A stretch of 64,000 nt of DNA from an uncultured Prevotellaceae bacterium (GTDB lineage: Bacteria > Bacteroidota > Bacteroidia > Bacteroidales > Bacteroidaceae): assembly GCA_947169115.1 (NCBI GenBank), contig CAMVOK010000005.1:62001-126000 (forward strand), given 5' to 3'. Of this stretch, positions 1 through 7,944 are shown one piece after another. The translations under genes and the position numbers were made by a program. How positions within the stretch are numbered: position 1 is the stretch's first letter; every line of letters starts with the position of its first letter. The notes beneath the pieces were generated by a model. It ran no database searches, was not told where the DNA came from, and saw only the letters and a program-made list of their open reading frames with translations.

Positions 1-970
1 CAACTATCTCAAGGCTCAGGAACTTGTAGTCAGTGAAGAATCCACATATATTAATCTGCTAGACAAAGTAGGTGCTGCGTTGGAAGATGGTTTCTCAGAC
101 AACGAACAGATTGAAGGCTACATTTCCGGCATTAAGGACGGCTTTGTTCCCTTCGTACAGTATCCCTTCCTGACCACTTCTTCTGAGACTTCGCCTGGAA
201 ATATCACTCCCGTCATCTATAACTATAGTTTTGTTGACCCCTATACCTTGGAGAACAACGCCAATGGTTGGACACGTGAGTTCGCAGGTGGTAAGGAGGA
301 TAAGAGCGATGAAGTCTATGAGTTCTACAACAACGATTACTTCGATATTAACCAGACCATCCATGGACTGGCCGCAGGTTACTATCGCATTCGTGTACAG
401 AGTTTCTACCGCTCGGCTAATACGGCCAAGGACGTAGCCGATTCTTTGGCTATCAATCCTGCTTATGGTCGCTATGCAAGTCTCTATGCTACGACAATTG
501 ACAAGGACAGCATTGAGACGGGCGACCGCTTTGTTGCCCTGAACACAATCTTCGAGCGTGGCGACGAGGATGCTGGTGTTGAGGAGGGTTCGTCCATCAC
601 TGGTGACGACCTGAAAGTGGCTTATGGCGACATTGATGAGTTCTATGTTCCCAATAGTCGTGCGGCTTTCCATGAATATTGCCAAATGGAACTCTATTGG
701 AACCAGCTCGATGTGTACTTGCCTGCTGAGAATGCCCTGAAACTGGGTCTGCGCAAGAACATCCACGTCAATGGTGACTGGTGTCCGTTCGACAACTTCG
801 AACTTTATTATCTGGGCACCACACCTCCCACCGGCATCCAGATGGTTGAGGGTGACGCTGTGGCTACCCAGGATAAGGGTGTTGCCATCTACAACCTTGC
901 CGGTCAGCGTGTAAGCAAGGCCGTGAAGGGACTCTACATCATTGGCGGCAAAAAGGTGTTGGTTAAATGA
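1..970 (+). CDS. Exported T9SS cargo protein, C-terminal part (5' end outside window)
   Basis: The reading frame is open from the first bases of the window, so the apparent TTG start at 80 is internal and the real start lies upstream. The visible part has a beta-rich, carbohydrate-binding-like segment (NGWTREFAGG, then HGLAAGYYRIRVQSFYR) of the kind repeated in the 2128-residue protein at 32.6-39 kb. It ends in a T9SS type-A sorting tail (YNLAGQRV ... GKKVLVK). This suggests a protein secreted through T9SS and anchored at or released from the cell surface. The catalytic or adhesive part is not visible. A rho-independent terminator follows. The tail call is firm; the function is unknown. Confidence 0.8.
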   Translation, partial: NYLKAQELVVSEESTYINLLDKVGAALEDGFSDNEQIEGYISGIKDGFVPFVQYPFLTTSSETSPGNITPVIYNYSFVDPYTLENNANGWTREFAGGKEDKSDEVYEFYNNDYFDINQTIHGLAAGYYRIRVQSFYRSANTAKDVADSLAINPAYGRYASLYATTIDKDSIETGDRFVALNTIFERGDEDAGVEEGSSITGDDLKVAYGDIDEFYVPNSRAAFHEYCQMELYWNQLDVYLPAENALKLGLRKNIHVNGDWCPFDNFELYYLGTTPPTGIQMVEGDAVATQDKGVAIYNLAGQRVSKAVKGLYIIGGKKVLVK

Positions 971-1000
971 GCGAAGACATAAACTAGTCTAATAAATATT

Positions 1001-1043
1001 AAATATGGCGGCACTTTACGAAGTTGCCGCCATATTTTTTTTG
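1001..1043 (+). terminator. Rho-independent terminator
   Basis: A GC-rich stem (AAATATGGCGGCA at 1001-1013 against TGCCGCCATATTT at 1025-1037) is followed by a run of eight or more T. It ends the T9SS cargo transcript. The T-run supplies the -33 box of the next promoter. Confidence 0.85.
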
Positions 1044-1071
1044 TGTATTACAAAGAGTTTTTGTACCTTTG
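1040..1071 (+). promoter_or_regulatory. Bacteroidota-type promoter for the export lipoprotein
   Basis: TTTG at 1040-1043 and TACCTTTG at 1064-1071 are separated by 20 bases, matching the TTTG-N19/21-TAnnTTTG consensus. Transcription should start near 1078, which rules out the upstream GTG at 1043 as translation start. Confidence 0.8.
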
Positions 1072-1087
1072 TAAGCAAATCCGAAAA

Positions 1088-1936
1088 ATGATTGGCATGA
1101 AGAAATGTATTCCTTTTTTGACTTTTGTCATGCTTATGATGAGCCTGACAGGGTGCATTAGTACCAAGAAAATTCGTTACTTTCAGGATCCTGACAGCAT
1201 ATATAACCAGGCTCAGCGTATTATGCAGCAATATGAGATGCGACTGAAGCCCGCCGACCAGATATATATCAAGGCCACCTGTTCCGAGCCGGATTTGTTG
1301 CAGATATTCTCGCAGAACATGATTGTGGGAGCCACCGGGCGCAGTCAGGGTGTGACCACTACCATGTCGTTTTCAGGTTCCGGCGGTGCCATCAATGTGC
1401 TGAACGGTTTTGCCATCGACAACCAGGGTTGCATTAAGTTGCCTCGTCTGGGTAAGATTACGGTGTCAGGTCTGACGACGGAGGAGTGTGCCAAGGTGAT
1501 AGAGCAGCGCATCATAGAGGAAGGTGTCGCCTCTGACCCTGAAGTTCATGTATATCTGATAAACGCCCGTGTTACCGTGCTTGGAGCTGTGTCAAAGCCT
1601 GGCATCGTTTCGCTGGGTAGTGAACGCAATACCATTGCCGATGTACTGGCGCAATGCGGTGATATCGACAATACCGGTTTGCGCCGCAGGGTAAAGCTAT
1701 TCCGGGAGGTAGATGGCGAACGTAAGATGTACGAACTGGACATGACCAAGGTCGATGTCTTCCAGAGCCCGGCCTACTACGTGCAGCAAAACGATATGAT
1801 TTACGTCGAGCCGAACAAGAGCAAGACCATCAGGAGCAGTCCATTCTACACCTTCTTGTCGGCAGGTTCCAGTATTTTGGCTCTCCTCTCGACAACCCTT
1901 TCACTCATCTTCCTTGTCAAAAGGAATACCAATTGA
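1088..1936 (+). CDS. Polysaccharide export lipoprotein (Wza-like, SLBB)
   Basis: Predicted outer-membrane lipoprotein of 282 residues for export of capsular or exopolysaccharide. It has a signal peptide ending in a lipobox (LTGC, Cys23 when started at 1088). A Poly_export domain follows at about residues 40-150, with the typical RLKPADQIYI opening, then an SLBB-like segment containing VTVLGAVSKPG. A hydrophobic helix lies at the C terminus (SAGSSILALLSTTLSLIFLV) followed by KRN. ATG 1088 is chosen because it is the first ATG after the promoter; ATG 1097 is an equally plausible start. No tyrosine autokinase or glycosyltransferase gene is adjacent, so it is an orphan export component here. Confidence 0.88.
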   Translation: MIGMKKCIPFLTFVMLMMSLTGCISTKKIRYFQDPDSIYNQAQRIMQQYEMRLKPADQIYIKATCSEPDLLQIFSQNMIVGATGRSQGVTTTMSFSGSGGAINVLNGFAIDNQGCIKLPRLGKITVSGLTTEECAKVIEQRIIEEGVASDPEVHVYLINARVTVLGAVSKPGIVSLGSERNTIADVLAQCGDIDNTGLRRRVKLFREVDGERKMYELDMTKVDVFQSPAYYVQQNDMIYVEPNKSKTIRSSPFYTFLSAGSSILALLSTTLSLIFLVKRNTN

Positions 1937-1965
1937 TGAGAGTGTGGTAAAGCCCCCGTTTAACA

Positions 1966-2526
1966 TCAGTATGACATATTTTGCTCCTGCCATTCGGTGG
2001 GAGCAATTTTTATGTTTGAAAGGTCGAAGTTTGGTAGCCAGTACCCAGTTTGTACGTTTCTGATACCGTTCCGGTTGAAGTATCTCCCATATTGTCCCAA
2101 CACCATGACGCACTGCCGAAAGAGATGGTTGTTGTGGTAGAGGCTGAGTGCTTTCTGTGTGCCAACGGTGGGAAGTTCTACGGGGATGCAGTTTTTGGTA
2201 TCTTCGCAATTGTAGTCCATCGACAGCAGAATGTTACGCACATTAGTGGTTTCTGCTTCGAATGTGGCGTTGTTCATGTTCTGATAGGTGCTGCCCACCA
2301 CGTAGCCGATCACCCAGTATTGCGAGCTGCTAAGTCCGTCTCCCTGGAGTACCTGACTGGCCAAAAGTGGGGATTCCTGGGTACCGAGTCCATAGGAAAT
2401 GGGAACAACCTGCTCTTGGCTATTGTTCCCATTCTTTTCTTGCGAGTCGGCATCCAAATCAACCTTCTCACATCCCCCTATCAGGCATGTGAGCAGGACG
2501 GCCAGTGCAGCCCCTTTGGCGTTCAT
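1966..2526 (-). CDS. Lipoprotein with DUF6359-like OB-fold domain
   Basis: This 186-residue protein has a lipoprotein signal peptide (lipobox IGGC, Cys19). The mature part carries the pattern YWVIGYVVG ... NILLSMDYN ... CIPVELP, which I associate with the DUF6359/OB-fold-like domain of Bacteroidota surface lipoproteins. The family name is from memory and is tentative. The ATG overlaps the stop of the 48-residue membrane peptide (ATGA), so the two are probably translationally coupled. It is the last gene of a minus-strand operon with a fimbrial-type lipoprotein and YihY. Function is unknown; surface location is likely. Confidence 0.7.
   Translation of the reverse strand: MNAKGAALAVLLTCLIGGCEKVDLDADSQEKNGNNSQEQVVPISYGLGTQESPLLASQVLQGDGLSSSQYWVIGYVVGSTYQNMNNATFEAETTNVRNILLSMDYNCEDTKNCIPVELPTVGTQKALSLYHNNHLFRQCVMVLGQYGRYFNRNGIRNVQTGYWLPNFDLSNIKIAPTEWQEQNMSY
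1978..2013 (+). terminator. Hairpin with T-run inside the 3' end of the convergent gene
   Basis: TTGCTCCtGCC and GGtGGGAGCAA form a hairpin followed by TTTTTAT on the plus strand. It can terminate the export-lipoprotein transcript but lies within the last codons of the minus-strand lipoprotein gene. Confidence 0.6.
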
Positions 2527-2669
2527 TCTTCCTCGGTGAGCGTGTCGCGCAGTTTATTGATTTTATCGTTGAAATTGATAAACCGTGCTTTCACTTCGTA
2601 GTAAAAGTGAGCGTAAACACCAAGTACAAAGATGCACCAAAGAATCAGTATGACGAAAAACGTATTCAT
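2523..2669 (-). CDS. Small single-pass membrane protein (48 aa)
   Basis: Found by reading the gap between two lipoprotein genes. ATG at 2669 opens a 48-residue frame. It has one hydrophobic helix at the N terminus (FFVILILWCIFVLGVYA) followed by a charged amphipathic tail (EVKARFINFNDKINKLRD). It starts 15 bases after the stop of the preceding lipoprotein gene, and its TGA overlaps the ATG of the next gene (ATGA). This tight packing supports a real gene. I do not recognise the family. It could be a small inner-membrane partner of the neighbouring lipoproteins. Confidence 0.65.
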   Translation of the reverse strand: MNTFFVILILWCIFVLGVYAHFYYEVKARFINFNDKINKLRDTLTEEE

Positions 2670-2684
2670 GAGTTTTCCCTTTCT

Positions 2685-3551
2685 TTAGTAGGTATAATCT
2701 ACAGCATCCATATCCCCGTCCTCGAGTGAGATGCTAAAGCCTTGCACACTCTCGTCACTGGCAAAGAAATCACCCGTGTAGCGAGTCCGTTGGTTAATCT
2801 TCATTGGAGCACTGGTAAAATCGCGTGTGCGAATCTCTGCGTCCGAGGCATCGCGAGCCGATGCCGTAAATTCCATGGTGGACTCGTTGGCCGTTAGGAA
2901 GGTGTAGAAGGTGACTGTCATGGCGGAGGAGCCGGCAACGCTTGCCAGATTGTAGGTGTAGCTACGTTCGGCAGTGCTGTTGGATAGTCCTGTCAGTGCA
3001 TTAAATGTATGTCCGCCCCCTCTGGCTGTGATGGTCAGTTTGGCAACGTTGGTCGGTATGCGCCCTTCGCTGACGAGGGAGAAGGCAGCCACGGCGCGTT
3101 TCAGGGCAATGGCCTGTGTGGCGGTCTCTGACGAGGCAATGGTCAGGTTGACGGTTTTATACATCAGGTCGGGCACATAGTTGTCAGAGAAGTAGATGTT
3201 GGTGGGCGATTCCATGTTGGCTTGCCGTGAGCCAGTGTAACCCAGGAATACAATGGTGTAATCCCCGTATGGAAGGGTGACCGAGAAGGTTCCGTACCCT
3301 GCATCGTCTTTGTGTTTCTGTTCGCTGCTTATGAGTTCCTTGGTTTCGGCATTGTAGATGCCCATGGCCAGATAGCTGAGCGTACTGATTGAGGCACGGG
3401 TAGCCTCGTCGTCGAGACTGCTCATTTCGTAGTTGGCCACCTGGAAAGTGACGGTTCCCATGTCTTCAGACGCAGTCGTCATTTCTTTCTCATCGTTTTG
3501 GCAGGCCACGAACAGCAGGGCTGTGACCAGCATCATAAAAAGTTTTTTCAT
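2685..3551 (-). CDS. FimB/Mfa2-like fimbrial-type lipoprotein
   Basis: This 288-residue protein has a signal peptide with lipobox FVAC (Cys17). The mature domain reads MGTVTFQVANYEM, then LSYLAMGIYNAETKELI and a later VNLTIASSETATQAIALKRAVAAFSLV segment. That pattern is typical of FimB/Mfa2 and related FimA-superfamily anchors of Bacteroidota pili, where LKRxVAxF is a recurring motif. It lies 18 bases downstream of the YihY gene and 15 bases upstream of the small membrane protein. No pilus shaft or tip gene is visible in the window, so it may be a stand-alone surface lipoprotein. Confidence 0.7.
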   Translation of the reverse strand: MKKLFMMLVTALLFVACQNDEKEMTTASEDMGTVTFQVANYEMSSLDDEATRASISTLSYLAMGIYNAETKELISSEQKHKDDAGYGTFSVTLPYGDYTIVFLGYTGSRQANMESPTNIYFSDNYVPDLMYKTVNLTIASSETATQAIALKRAVAAFSLVSEGRIPTNVAKLTITARGGGHTFNALTGLSNSTAERSYTYNLASVAGSSAMTVTFYTFLTANESTMEFTASARDASDAEIRTRDFTSAPMKINQRTRYTGDFFASDESVQGFSISLEDGDMDAVDYTY

Positions 3552-3569
3552 ATCTTTTTTTGTGTTTTT

Positions 3570-4877
3570 TTATAGTTCTGCAATACTTGTGTTCCCGTTG
3601 TGTGCCGCTATGCTGGCTCTCATCAGACGTATCTTGTTCCAGTCTTCGTTGCTCTGAATCCAGGTTCTGTCGATGCGTCCGTTGCCTTGGTGGTCCAGAT
3701 GTTGTATGACACTGTTGATGGTAATGCGGTGAATGTCCTGTCGGGGCAGAAACAGTTGGCGAGTGCCCGTAGCATCGTGTGCCTCGCTCAGCAGTCCCAC
3801 CGAGGCAAGTTCCTCCAGCAGTCCCTGTACGAGCGAGTGGGGTAGGTTGGTCTCCTTGGCCAGCGTGTGTATGGTGTAGGGAGGCATGCCCTGGGCAAAC
3901 CGTCGTGCAATGCGGGCCAGCAAGACAAGGCAGAGCGAGTCGTGGTCGCAGCGCGAAATATTCTGTGAATCCTTTGTAAAGGCATATTCGTCCACACACT
4001 GGTTGGCGTAGCTCAGTTGTGCACCGGCCAAAATGATTATCCACGAGATGTTGAGCCACAGCATGAACATGGGCAGGGCCGCAAACGAGCCGTAGATGGC
4101 GTTGTAGCTGGAGAGCACAATCTGGTAGTGGATGTAGAGATACTGCAACAGTTGGAACAGGGCACCTGTCAGTATTCCCGGTACGAGAGCCGAACGCCAT
4201 TTAACGTGGGTGTTGGGCATCAGTTTGAACATGGTCACGAAGGCGGTGCACCACAATACCATGGGTGTGGTTTGTATGACAAACTCCATGGTGTTCGACA
4301 GCAGTATGTAATCGCTGAATAGGCTTGTCAGCGTAATCATGAAGATGGAGAAACCACTCGTTACCACGATGAGGATAGGCAGGAAGAGGAACACCGAGAC
4401 GTAGTCGATGGTGCGGCGGTAGATGTTGCGCGATGTGCTCACGTGCCATATCGTGTTGAAGGCCGTCTCGATGTTGGAAGTCAGCATGACCACGGTGTAT
4501 AGCAACATGATGATGCCGAATCCCAGGAATATGCCGCTATGGGTATGCGCCAGATAGGAGTCGACGAACTTGAAGATGGTGTCGGCAATGTCGGGACTGA
4601 CGGAGATGTTGGAGCGCAGTTGCTCTTCGATGAGGTTGCCGAAGTTGAACCCCCGGGCTATGGCGAAGATGATGGACAGTACGGGCACGGCAGCCAGAAT
4701 GCAACTATAGGTGAGGGCTGCGGCATAGCTGGTAAGGTTGTTGTTTGTGAACCCATCGCTTGTGATGACAATTCGCCTTGCCAGTCCTATTCCCATCCGT
4801 TGGGACAGAGACATCCTCTCGCTGTCTATCCGCCAGATTTCGCGGCTGAAGAATCTGCCTATCTGATTGAATGTCAT
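3570..4877 (-). CDS. YihY/BrkB family inner-membrane protein
   Basis: This 435-residue protein has several hydrophobic helices in residues 45-300. Family landmarks are TSYAAALTYSCILAAVPVLS, IETAFNTIWHV and GSFAALPMFMLWLNISW. The family was once misnamed RNase BN; its function is not established. Residues 300-435 form a soluble tail (about 130 residues) containing a possible winged-helix region (LPHSLVQGLLEELASVGLL), longer than in many homologues. It is the first gene of a four-gene minus-strand operon. Confidence 0.88.
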   Translation of the reverse strand: MTFNQIGRFFSREIWRIDSERMSLSQRMGIGLARRIVITSDGFTNNNLTSYAAALTYSCILAAVPVLSIIFAIARGFNFGNLIEEQLRSNISVSPDIADTIFKFVDSYLAHTHSGIFLGFGIIMLLYTVVMLTSNIETAFNTIWHVSTSRNIYRRTIDYVSVFLFLPILIVVTSGFSIFMITLTSLFSDYILLSNTMEFVIQTTPMVLWCTAFVTMFKLMPNTHVKWRSALVPGILTGALFQLLQYLYIHYQIVLSSYNAIYGSFAALPMFMLWLNISWIIILAGAQLSYANQCVDEYAFTKDSQNISRCDHDSLCLVLLARIARRFAQGMPPYTIHTLAKETNLPHSLVQGLLEELASVGLLSEAHDATGTRQLFLPRQDIHRITINSVIQHLDHQGNGRIDRTWIQSNEDWNKIRLMRASIAAHNGNTSIAEL

Positions 4878-4899
4878 GCTTGTGTCGAATCTATAACAT

Positions 4900-4907
4900 C
4901 AAATGTA
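4900..4907 (-). promoter_or_regulatory. Possible -7 box for the yihY operon
   Basis: TACATTTG on the minus strand matches TAnnTTTG and lies 23 bases upstream of the ATG. No -33 TTTG is present at the proper distance; the expected position falls in the 3' end of rnpB. Weak call. Confidence 0.35.
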
Positions 4908-4917
4908 TGTAAAAAGA

Positions 4918-5295
4918 AGTGAGTCCACCTGTAAGCCGGGTTCTGTGTCTGCCCCAAGGGCAGTGCTTGTCATTTATCTACGACTCCTGTCTCCAGTAGC
5001 CTCTATCGTTCTACCCTCCGGCTCAGGCGGGCAGCCCTCTTGCACCGGTTTACATGAACTTTCAACATCCGGGATGCACAGCACGCATGTCGCCATGCGC
5101 CTGGTGGGCTCTTACCCCACCTTCTCACCCTTACCGGGAGGCAAAGCCTCGCGGCGGTCGTTCTCTTCTGCATCAGCAAGCCCTCGCGGACTTCTTCCCG
5201 TTAGGAAGCGGATTGCCCTGTGTTGCCCGGACTTTCCTCTTTTCACCTCCCATCCGGGGGGGGTGACCAGCGACAAGCCGGCAGACTCACACTCT
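4918..5295 (-). ncRNA. rnpB: RNase P RNA (class A)
   Basis: Catalytic RNA of RNase P, which matures tRNA 5' ends. On the minus strand the conserved 5' core GAGGAAAGTCCGGGCA occurs near 5230-5245, and the 3' core ACAGAACCCGGCTTA near 4930-4945. P1 is visible as GTGAGTC at the 5' end (5284-5290) pairing with GACTCAC at the 3' end (about 4919-4925). Length is about 375 nt, as expected. Ends are approximate. A minus-strand TACCTTTG box at 5303-5310 fits transcription starting near 5296. Confidence 0.95.
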
Positions 5296-5302
5296 TTCCC
5301 TA

Positions 5303-5310
5303 CAAAGGTA
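5303..5310 (-). promoter_or_regulatory. -7 promoter box of rnpB
   Basis: TACCTTTG on the minus strand lies about seven bases upstream of the inferred 5' end of RNase P RNA. The -33 region is A/T-rich (TTTT) rather than a clean TTTG. Confidence 0.7.
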
Positions 5311-5519
5311 ATACAATATATTTAGAATTAAAAATGAAAAGAGAAAAAAGTGAGAAAATAGAAAATGACGACAGTCAAGTTTTAACGAATGTGAAAACTT
5401 GTCCTGCACCCTTAAATAGCCTTAAAAAACGACTGACAATGTGTCGGGTCATGAAACTTTTGCATTAACTTTGTGTCAAGATTCACAGAAAATCTTTAAA
5501 TAGTGAAATGTAAAAAGTC

Positions 5520-5775
5520 AAATGTAAAATGGAGAGAGGAGAGAGGAGAGAAGAGAGAGGTCACTTTTGCAAATTGTCATCCTAAACCTCTAAGGCCCAC
5601 CCCGGCCCTCCCTGGGGAGGGGGAAGACCTCAAATTAAAAATTAAAAATTAAAAGTTAAATTGTCACTATTAGTAGTAAACACTCCCCTCGCCCTTCGGA
5701 GAGGGGTTGGGGGTGAGGCTTCTTAAACTCTTAAACTCTAATTCTTCTCACTTCTCACTCACTTCTTCTCACAAA
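5520..5775. repeat. Modular intergenic repeat composite, copy A (inverted)
   Basis: The 518-base gap 5296-5813 has no gene beyond the rnpB promoter. It is filled by a repeat composite seen three more times, in opposite orientation, at 14.5, 17.1 and 17.8 kb. Modules, read on the minus strand: a GTGAGAAG-rich tract; AGAGTTTAAG units; a hairpin module (CCCCTCTCC GAAGGGC GAGGGG) followed by TTTACTACTAATAGTGACAA; TTTTTAA/TTTTAATT units; a second hairpin module (CCCTCCCC AGGGAGGG); and a GTGACCTCTCTCTTCTC tract. Confidence 0.85.
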
Positions 5776-5813
5776 AATAAATCATTAAATCTTTAAATCA
5801 TAAAATCGTCATT

Positions 5814-7295
5814 ATGAACAAAACAACAAAAACATGGATTGGCGCTGCCGCTCTCGTGTTGGGCAGCAGCGTAGTGACAGCAGCTGTCGTCAACAACAAG
5901 AGTGTAGAGGCTCCCGAGCCCATTCCCGCGACCGCAACCGTGGCCGCAGCCCCCTCGGCCTACGTCGACCTTACGTCGGCCGCCGAAACGGCAGTTAATA
6001 GCGTAGTATATATCTCCGTTACCATCGAGGGCAAGACCCAGCGTATGCAGGTGCAGGACCCCTTCGAGGACTTCTTTGGCGACTTCTTCGGCTTTGGCGG
6101 CCGTCGCCAGCAACCCCAGCAGCGCGAGTATAAGCAACCCGACCGCCACGGAGCCGGTTCCGGAGTCATCATCTCGCAGGACGGCTACATCGTTACCAAC
6201 AACCACGTTGTCGGGCAGGCCGACGAGATAACCGTCAAGCTCAACGACGGACGCGAGTTCAAGGGACGCATCATCGGCACCGACGAAACCACCGACCTGG
6301 CCCTTGTCAAGATTGATGCCAAGAACCTGCCAGCCATAAAGATTGGCAATTCCGACAACCTGAAACTCGGTCAGTGGGTACTGGCCGTGGGCAACCCCTT
6401 CAACCTCAGCAGCACCGTCACCGCCGGCATCGTCTCGGCCAAGGCCCGTTCCCTGGGAGCCAATGGCGTGGAAAGCTTCATCCAGACCGACGCCGCCATC
6501 AATGCCGGCAACTCGGGTGGTGCCCTGGTCAACGAGCAGGGCGAACTCGTGGGCATCAACTCCATGATATACAGCCAGACGGGCTCCTATTCGGGCTACG
6601 GCTTTGCCATCCCCACCACCATCATGAACAAGGTGGTGGCCGACCTCAAGGTTTACGGCACCGTGCAGCGTGCCATCCTCGGTGTGCAGGGACAGGATGT
6701 CGATAAGTACATCGACGTGGAAAAGTCCAAGGGCAACACCCCCGACCTGGGAACCGTCAAGGGAGTCTATATTGCCAAGGTCAGCGATGGCAGTGCCGCC
6801 GAGGAGGCAGGTCTGGAGCAGGGCGATGTCATCACCAAGATAGACGACAAGGAGGTGTCCAAGATGTCCGAGTTGCAGGAGCAGATAGCCCAGCGCAAGC
6901 CCGGCGACAAGATACGTCTCACCTATCTCCGCAGCAAGAAGCAGAAGACCACCGAGGTCACCCTGCGCAACACCCAGGGCAACACAAAGGTTATGCAGGA
7001 GGTCGACCTCGACCAGCTCGGTGTCTCCCTGAAGCCCGTTACCGACGAGGAGAAGGGAACCTTCAACATCAGCTACGGTCTGTCCGTCAATGCCATCCGT
7101 CGCGGTAAGATGATGGATGCCGGAGCCACCAAGGGCACCATCCTCCTCGAGGTCAACGACCGCAAGATGCAGTCTGTCGAAGACTGGGAAGAGGTGGTGA
7201 AGGAGGCCAACCAGAGCAGCGACCGTGCCCTCTGGATTAAGGCCCTCAAGCCCAGCGGACGCAAGGTTTCGTTCGTGGTCGACCTCAACGAATAA
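5814..7295 (+). CDS. htrA: Periplasmic serine protease HtrA/DegP (Do family)
   Basis: This 493-residue envelope protease/chaperone degrades misfolded periplasmic proteins. It has a hydrophobic N-terminal helix (residues 8-25, signal peptide or anchor). The trypsin-like domain carries His131 (TNNHVV), Asp161 (TTDLALVKI) and Ser234 (GNSGGALVN). Two PDZ domains follow at about 285-385 and 400-490. A Phe/Gly-rich loop (FEDFFGDFFGFGG) precedes the protease core, equivalent to the LA loop. Length is normal for Bacteroidota homologues. The start is the ATG after an AT-rich leader; no strong Shine-Dalgarno is seen, as usual here. A strong 20-bp hairpin lies downstream. Confidence 0.95.
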   Translation: MNKTTKTWIGAAALVLGSSVVTAAVVNNKSVEAPEPIPATATVAAAPSAYVDLTSAAETAVNSVVYISVTIEGKTQRMQVQDPFEDFFGDFFGFGGRRQQPQQREYKQPDRHGAGSGVIISQDGYIVTNNHVVGQADEITVKLNDGREFKGRIIGTDETTDLALVKIDAKNLPAIKIGNSDNLKLGQWVLAVGNPFNLSSTVTAGIVSAKARSLGANGVESFIQTDAAINAGNSGGALVNEQGELVGINSMIYSQTGSYSGYGFAIPTTIMNKVVADLKVYGTVQRAILGVQGQDVDKYIDVEKSKGNTPDLGTVKGVYIAKVSDGSAAEEAGLEQGDVITKIDDKEVSKMSELQEQIAQRKPGDKIRLTYLRSKKQKTTEVTLRNTQGNTKVMQEVDLDQLGVSLKPVTDEEKGTFNISYGLSVNAIRRGKMMDAGATKGTILLEVNDRKMQSVEDWEEVVKEANQSSDRALWIKALKPSGRKVSFVVDLNE

Positions 7296-7309
7296 AACGG
7301 TAGTCATTT

Positions 7310-7420
7310 CGTCATAAGGACGTCGGGCCTTCGTCAAAAGGTTGACGAGGCTCCAACATAAGGTTGACGGAGCTTGGTCATAAGGTTGATCAAGCTCCGT
7401 CAACCTTATGACGAAACGGG
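7310..7420. repeat. Degenerate ~22-bp tandem repeats ending in a 20-bp inverted repeat
   Basis: After htrA, units of the type cataaggttgacggagcttg recur about three times with variation. The last copy is inverted: 7357-7376 pairs perfectly with 7391-7410 over 20 bases with a 14-base loop. There is no T-run, so it is not a classical terminator, but it could protect the htrA mRNA end. Confidence 0.75.
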
Positions 7421-7491
7421 GTCGTCCTTACGTGCGTGCGCGCGTTCCTTTTATATTATATATAGCATAAATATGAAAATCAACTTTTTAT

Positions 7492-7522
7492 TTTGAATTT
7501 TGAATATAGTTTCTTAACTTTG
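7492..7522 (+). promoter_or_regulatory. Bacteroidota-type promoter upstream of the candidate RNA
   Basis: TTTG at 7492-7495 and TAACTTTG at 7515-7522 with a 19-base spacer match the consensus. Transcription should begin near 7529, about 415 bases before the next start codon. Confidence 0.75.
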
Positions 7523-7528
7523 TCCCAA

Positions 7529-7917
7529 ACATACCCTATAGAATAGTCTTCGGGGACATGTTTCCAGGAATAAAAAAATGAATGCAATAATTAACTTGTA
7601 AATAACAGAGTAAGAAACAGACAGACGGCTAATGCTAAAGGGAAACCGCCACACCAGGTGTAGCATTCCCTATGGGGACAAAACACAAATTATTAACCCG
7701 ATACGGAAAGTGTGCGTCTCGTTCGCAGTCTTACTGAATAACTGAGCTTTTGGCTCTTGTTCTCTCGACCTTGAATACCGCCAATATTCGCGCTGAGGGC
7801 AAGCAGTTCCGAGAGTTCACGTCCGCAAGGCGTGAACTGTTTTTGCTTGTTTAGCGCATGGTCACTTGGCGGTAACCGAAGGTCGAGAATAAGCAACGAA
7901 TGGTTTCCGCCTTTTTT
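7529..7917 (+). ncRNA. Candidate structured non-coding RNA or long leader (~390 nt)
   Basis: This stretch has no convincing ORF but has its own consensus promoter and ends in a hairpin plus six T. Pairings visible by eye: AATGCT with AGCATT flanking AGGGAA/TTCCCT and ACACC/GGTGT (7630-7675); GAGC tttt GGCTC (7744-7757); TCTCGACC (about 7762-7770) with GGTCGAGA (7881-7888); and GTTCACG/CGTGAAC (about 7815-7836). It lacks RNase P, tmRNA and SRP RNA signatures. It could be an independent small RNA or an attenuated leader of the fasciclin operon. Identity unknown. Confidence 0.45.
7868..7917 (+). terminator. Terminator of the candidate RNA / possible attenuator
   Basis: GGCGGTAACC (7868-7877) pairs with GGTTTCCGCC (7902-7911), nine of ten positions, followed by six T. 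It lies 28 bases before the fasciclin gene, so read-through would be needed for that operon unless another promoter exists. Confidence 0.6.
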
Positions 7918-7944
7918 GTATCCTATTCTTTATTTTGTAAGACA

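Noticed and set aside
4903..5468. Short plus-strand ORFs over the RNase P region
   Set aside because: They translate the complement of a conserved structured RNA and lack any protein signature.
5793..7403. 536-residue minus-strand ORF over htrA
   Set aside because: It is a shadow of the real protease gene in a codon-biased stretch; the translation is low-complexity with no domain, and htrA has all catalytic residues.
7529..7917. tmRNA or SRP RNA
   Set aside because: No tRNA-like ends, no tag reading frame ending in ALAA, and no SRP helix-8 motif.
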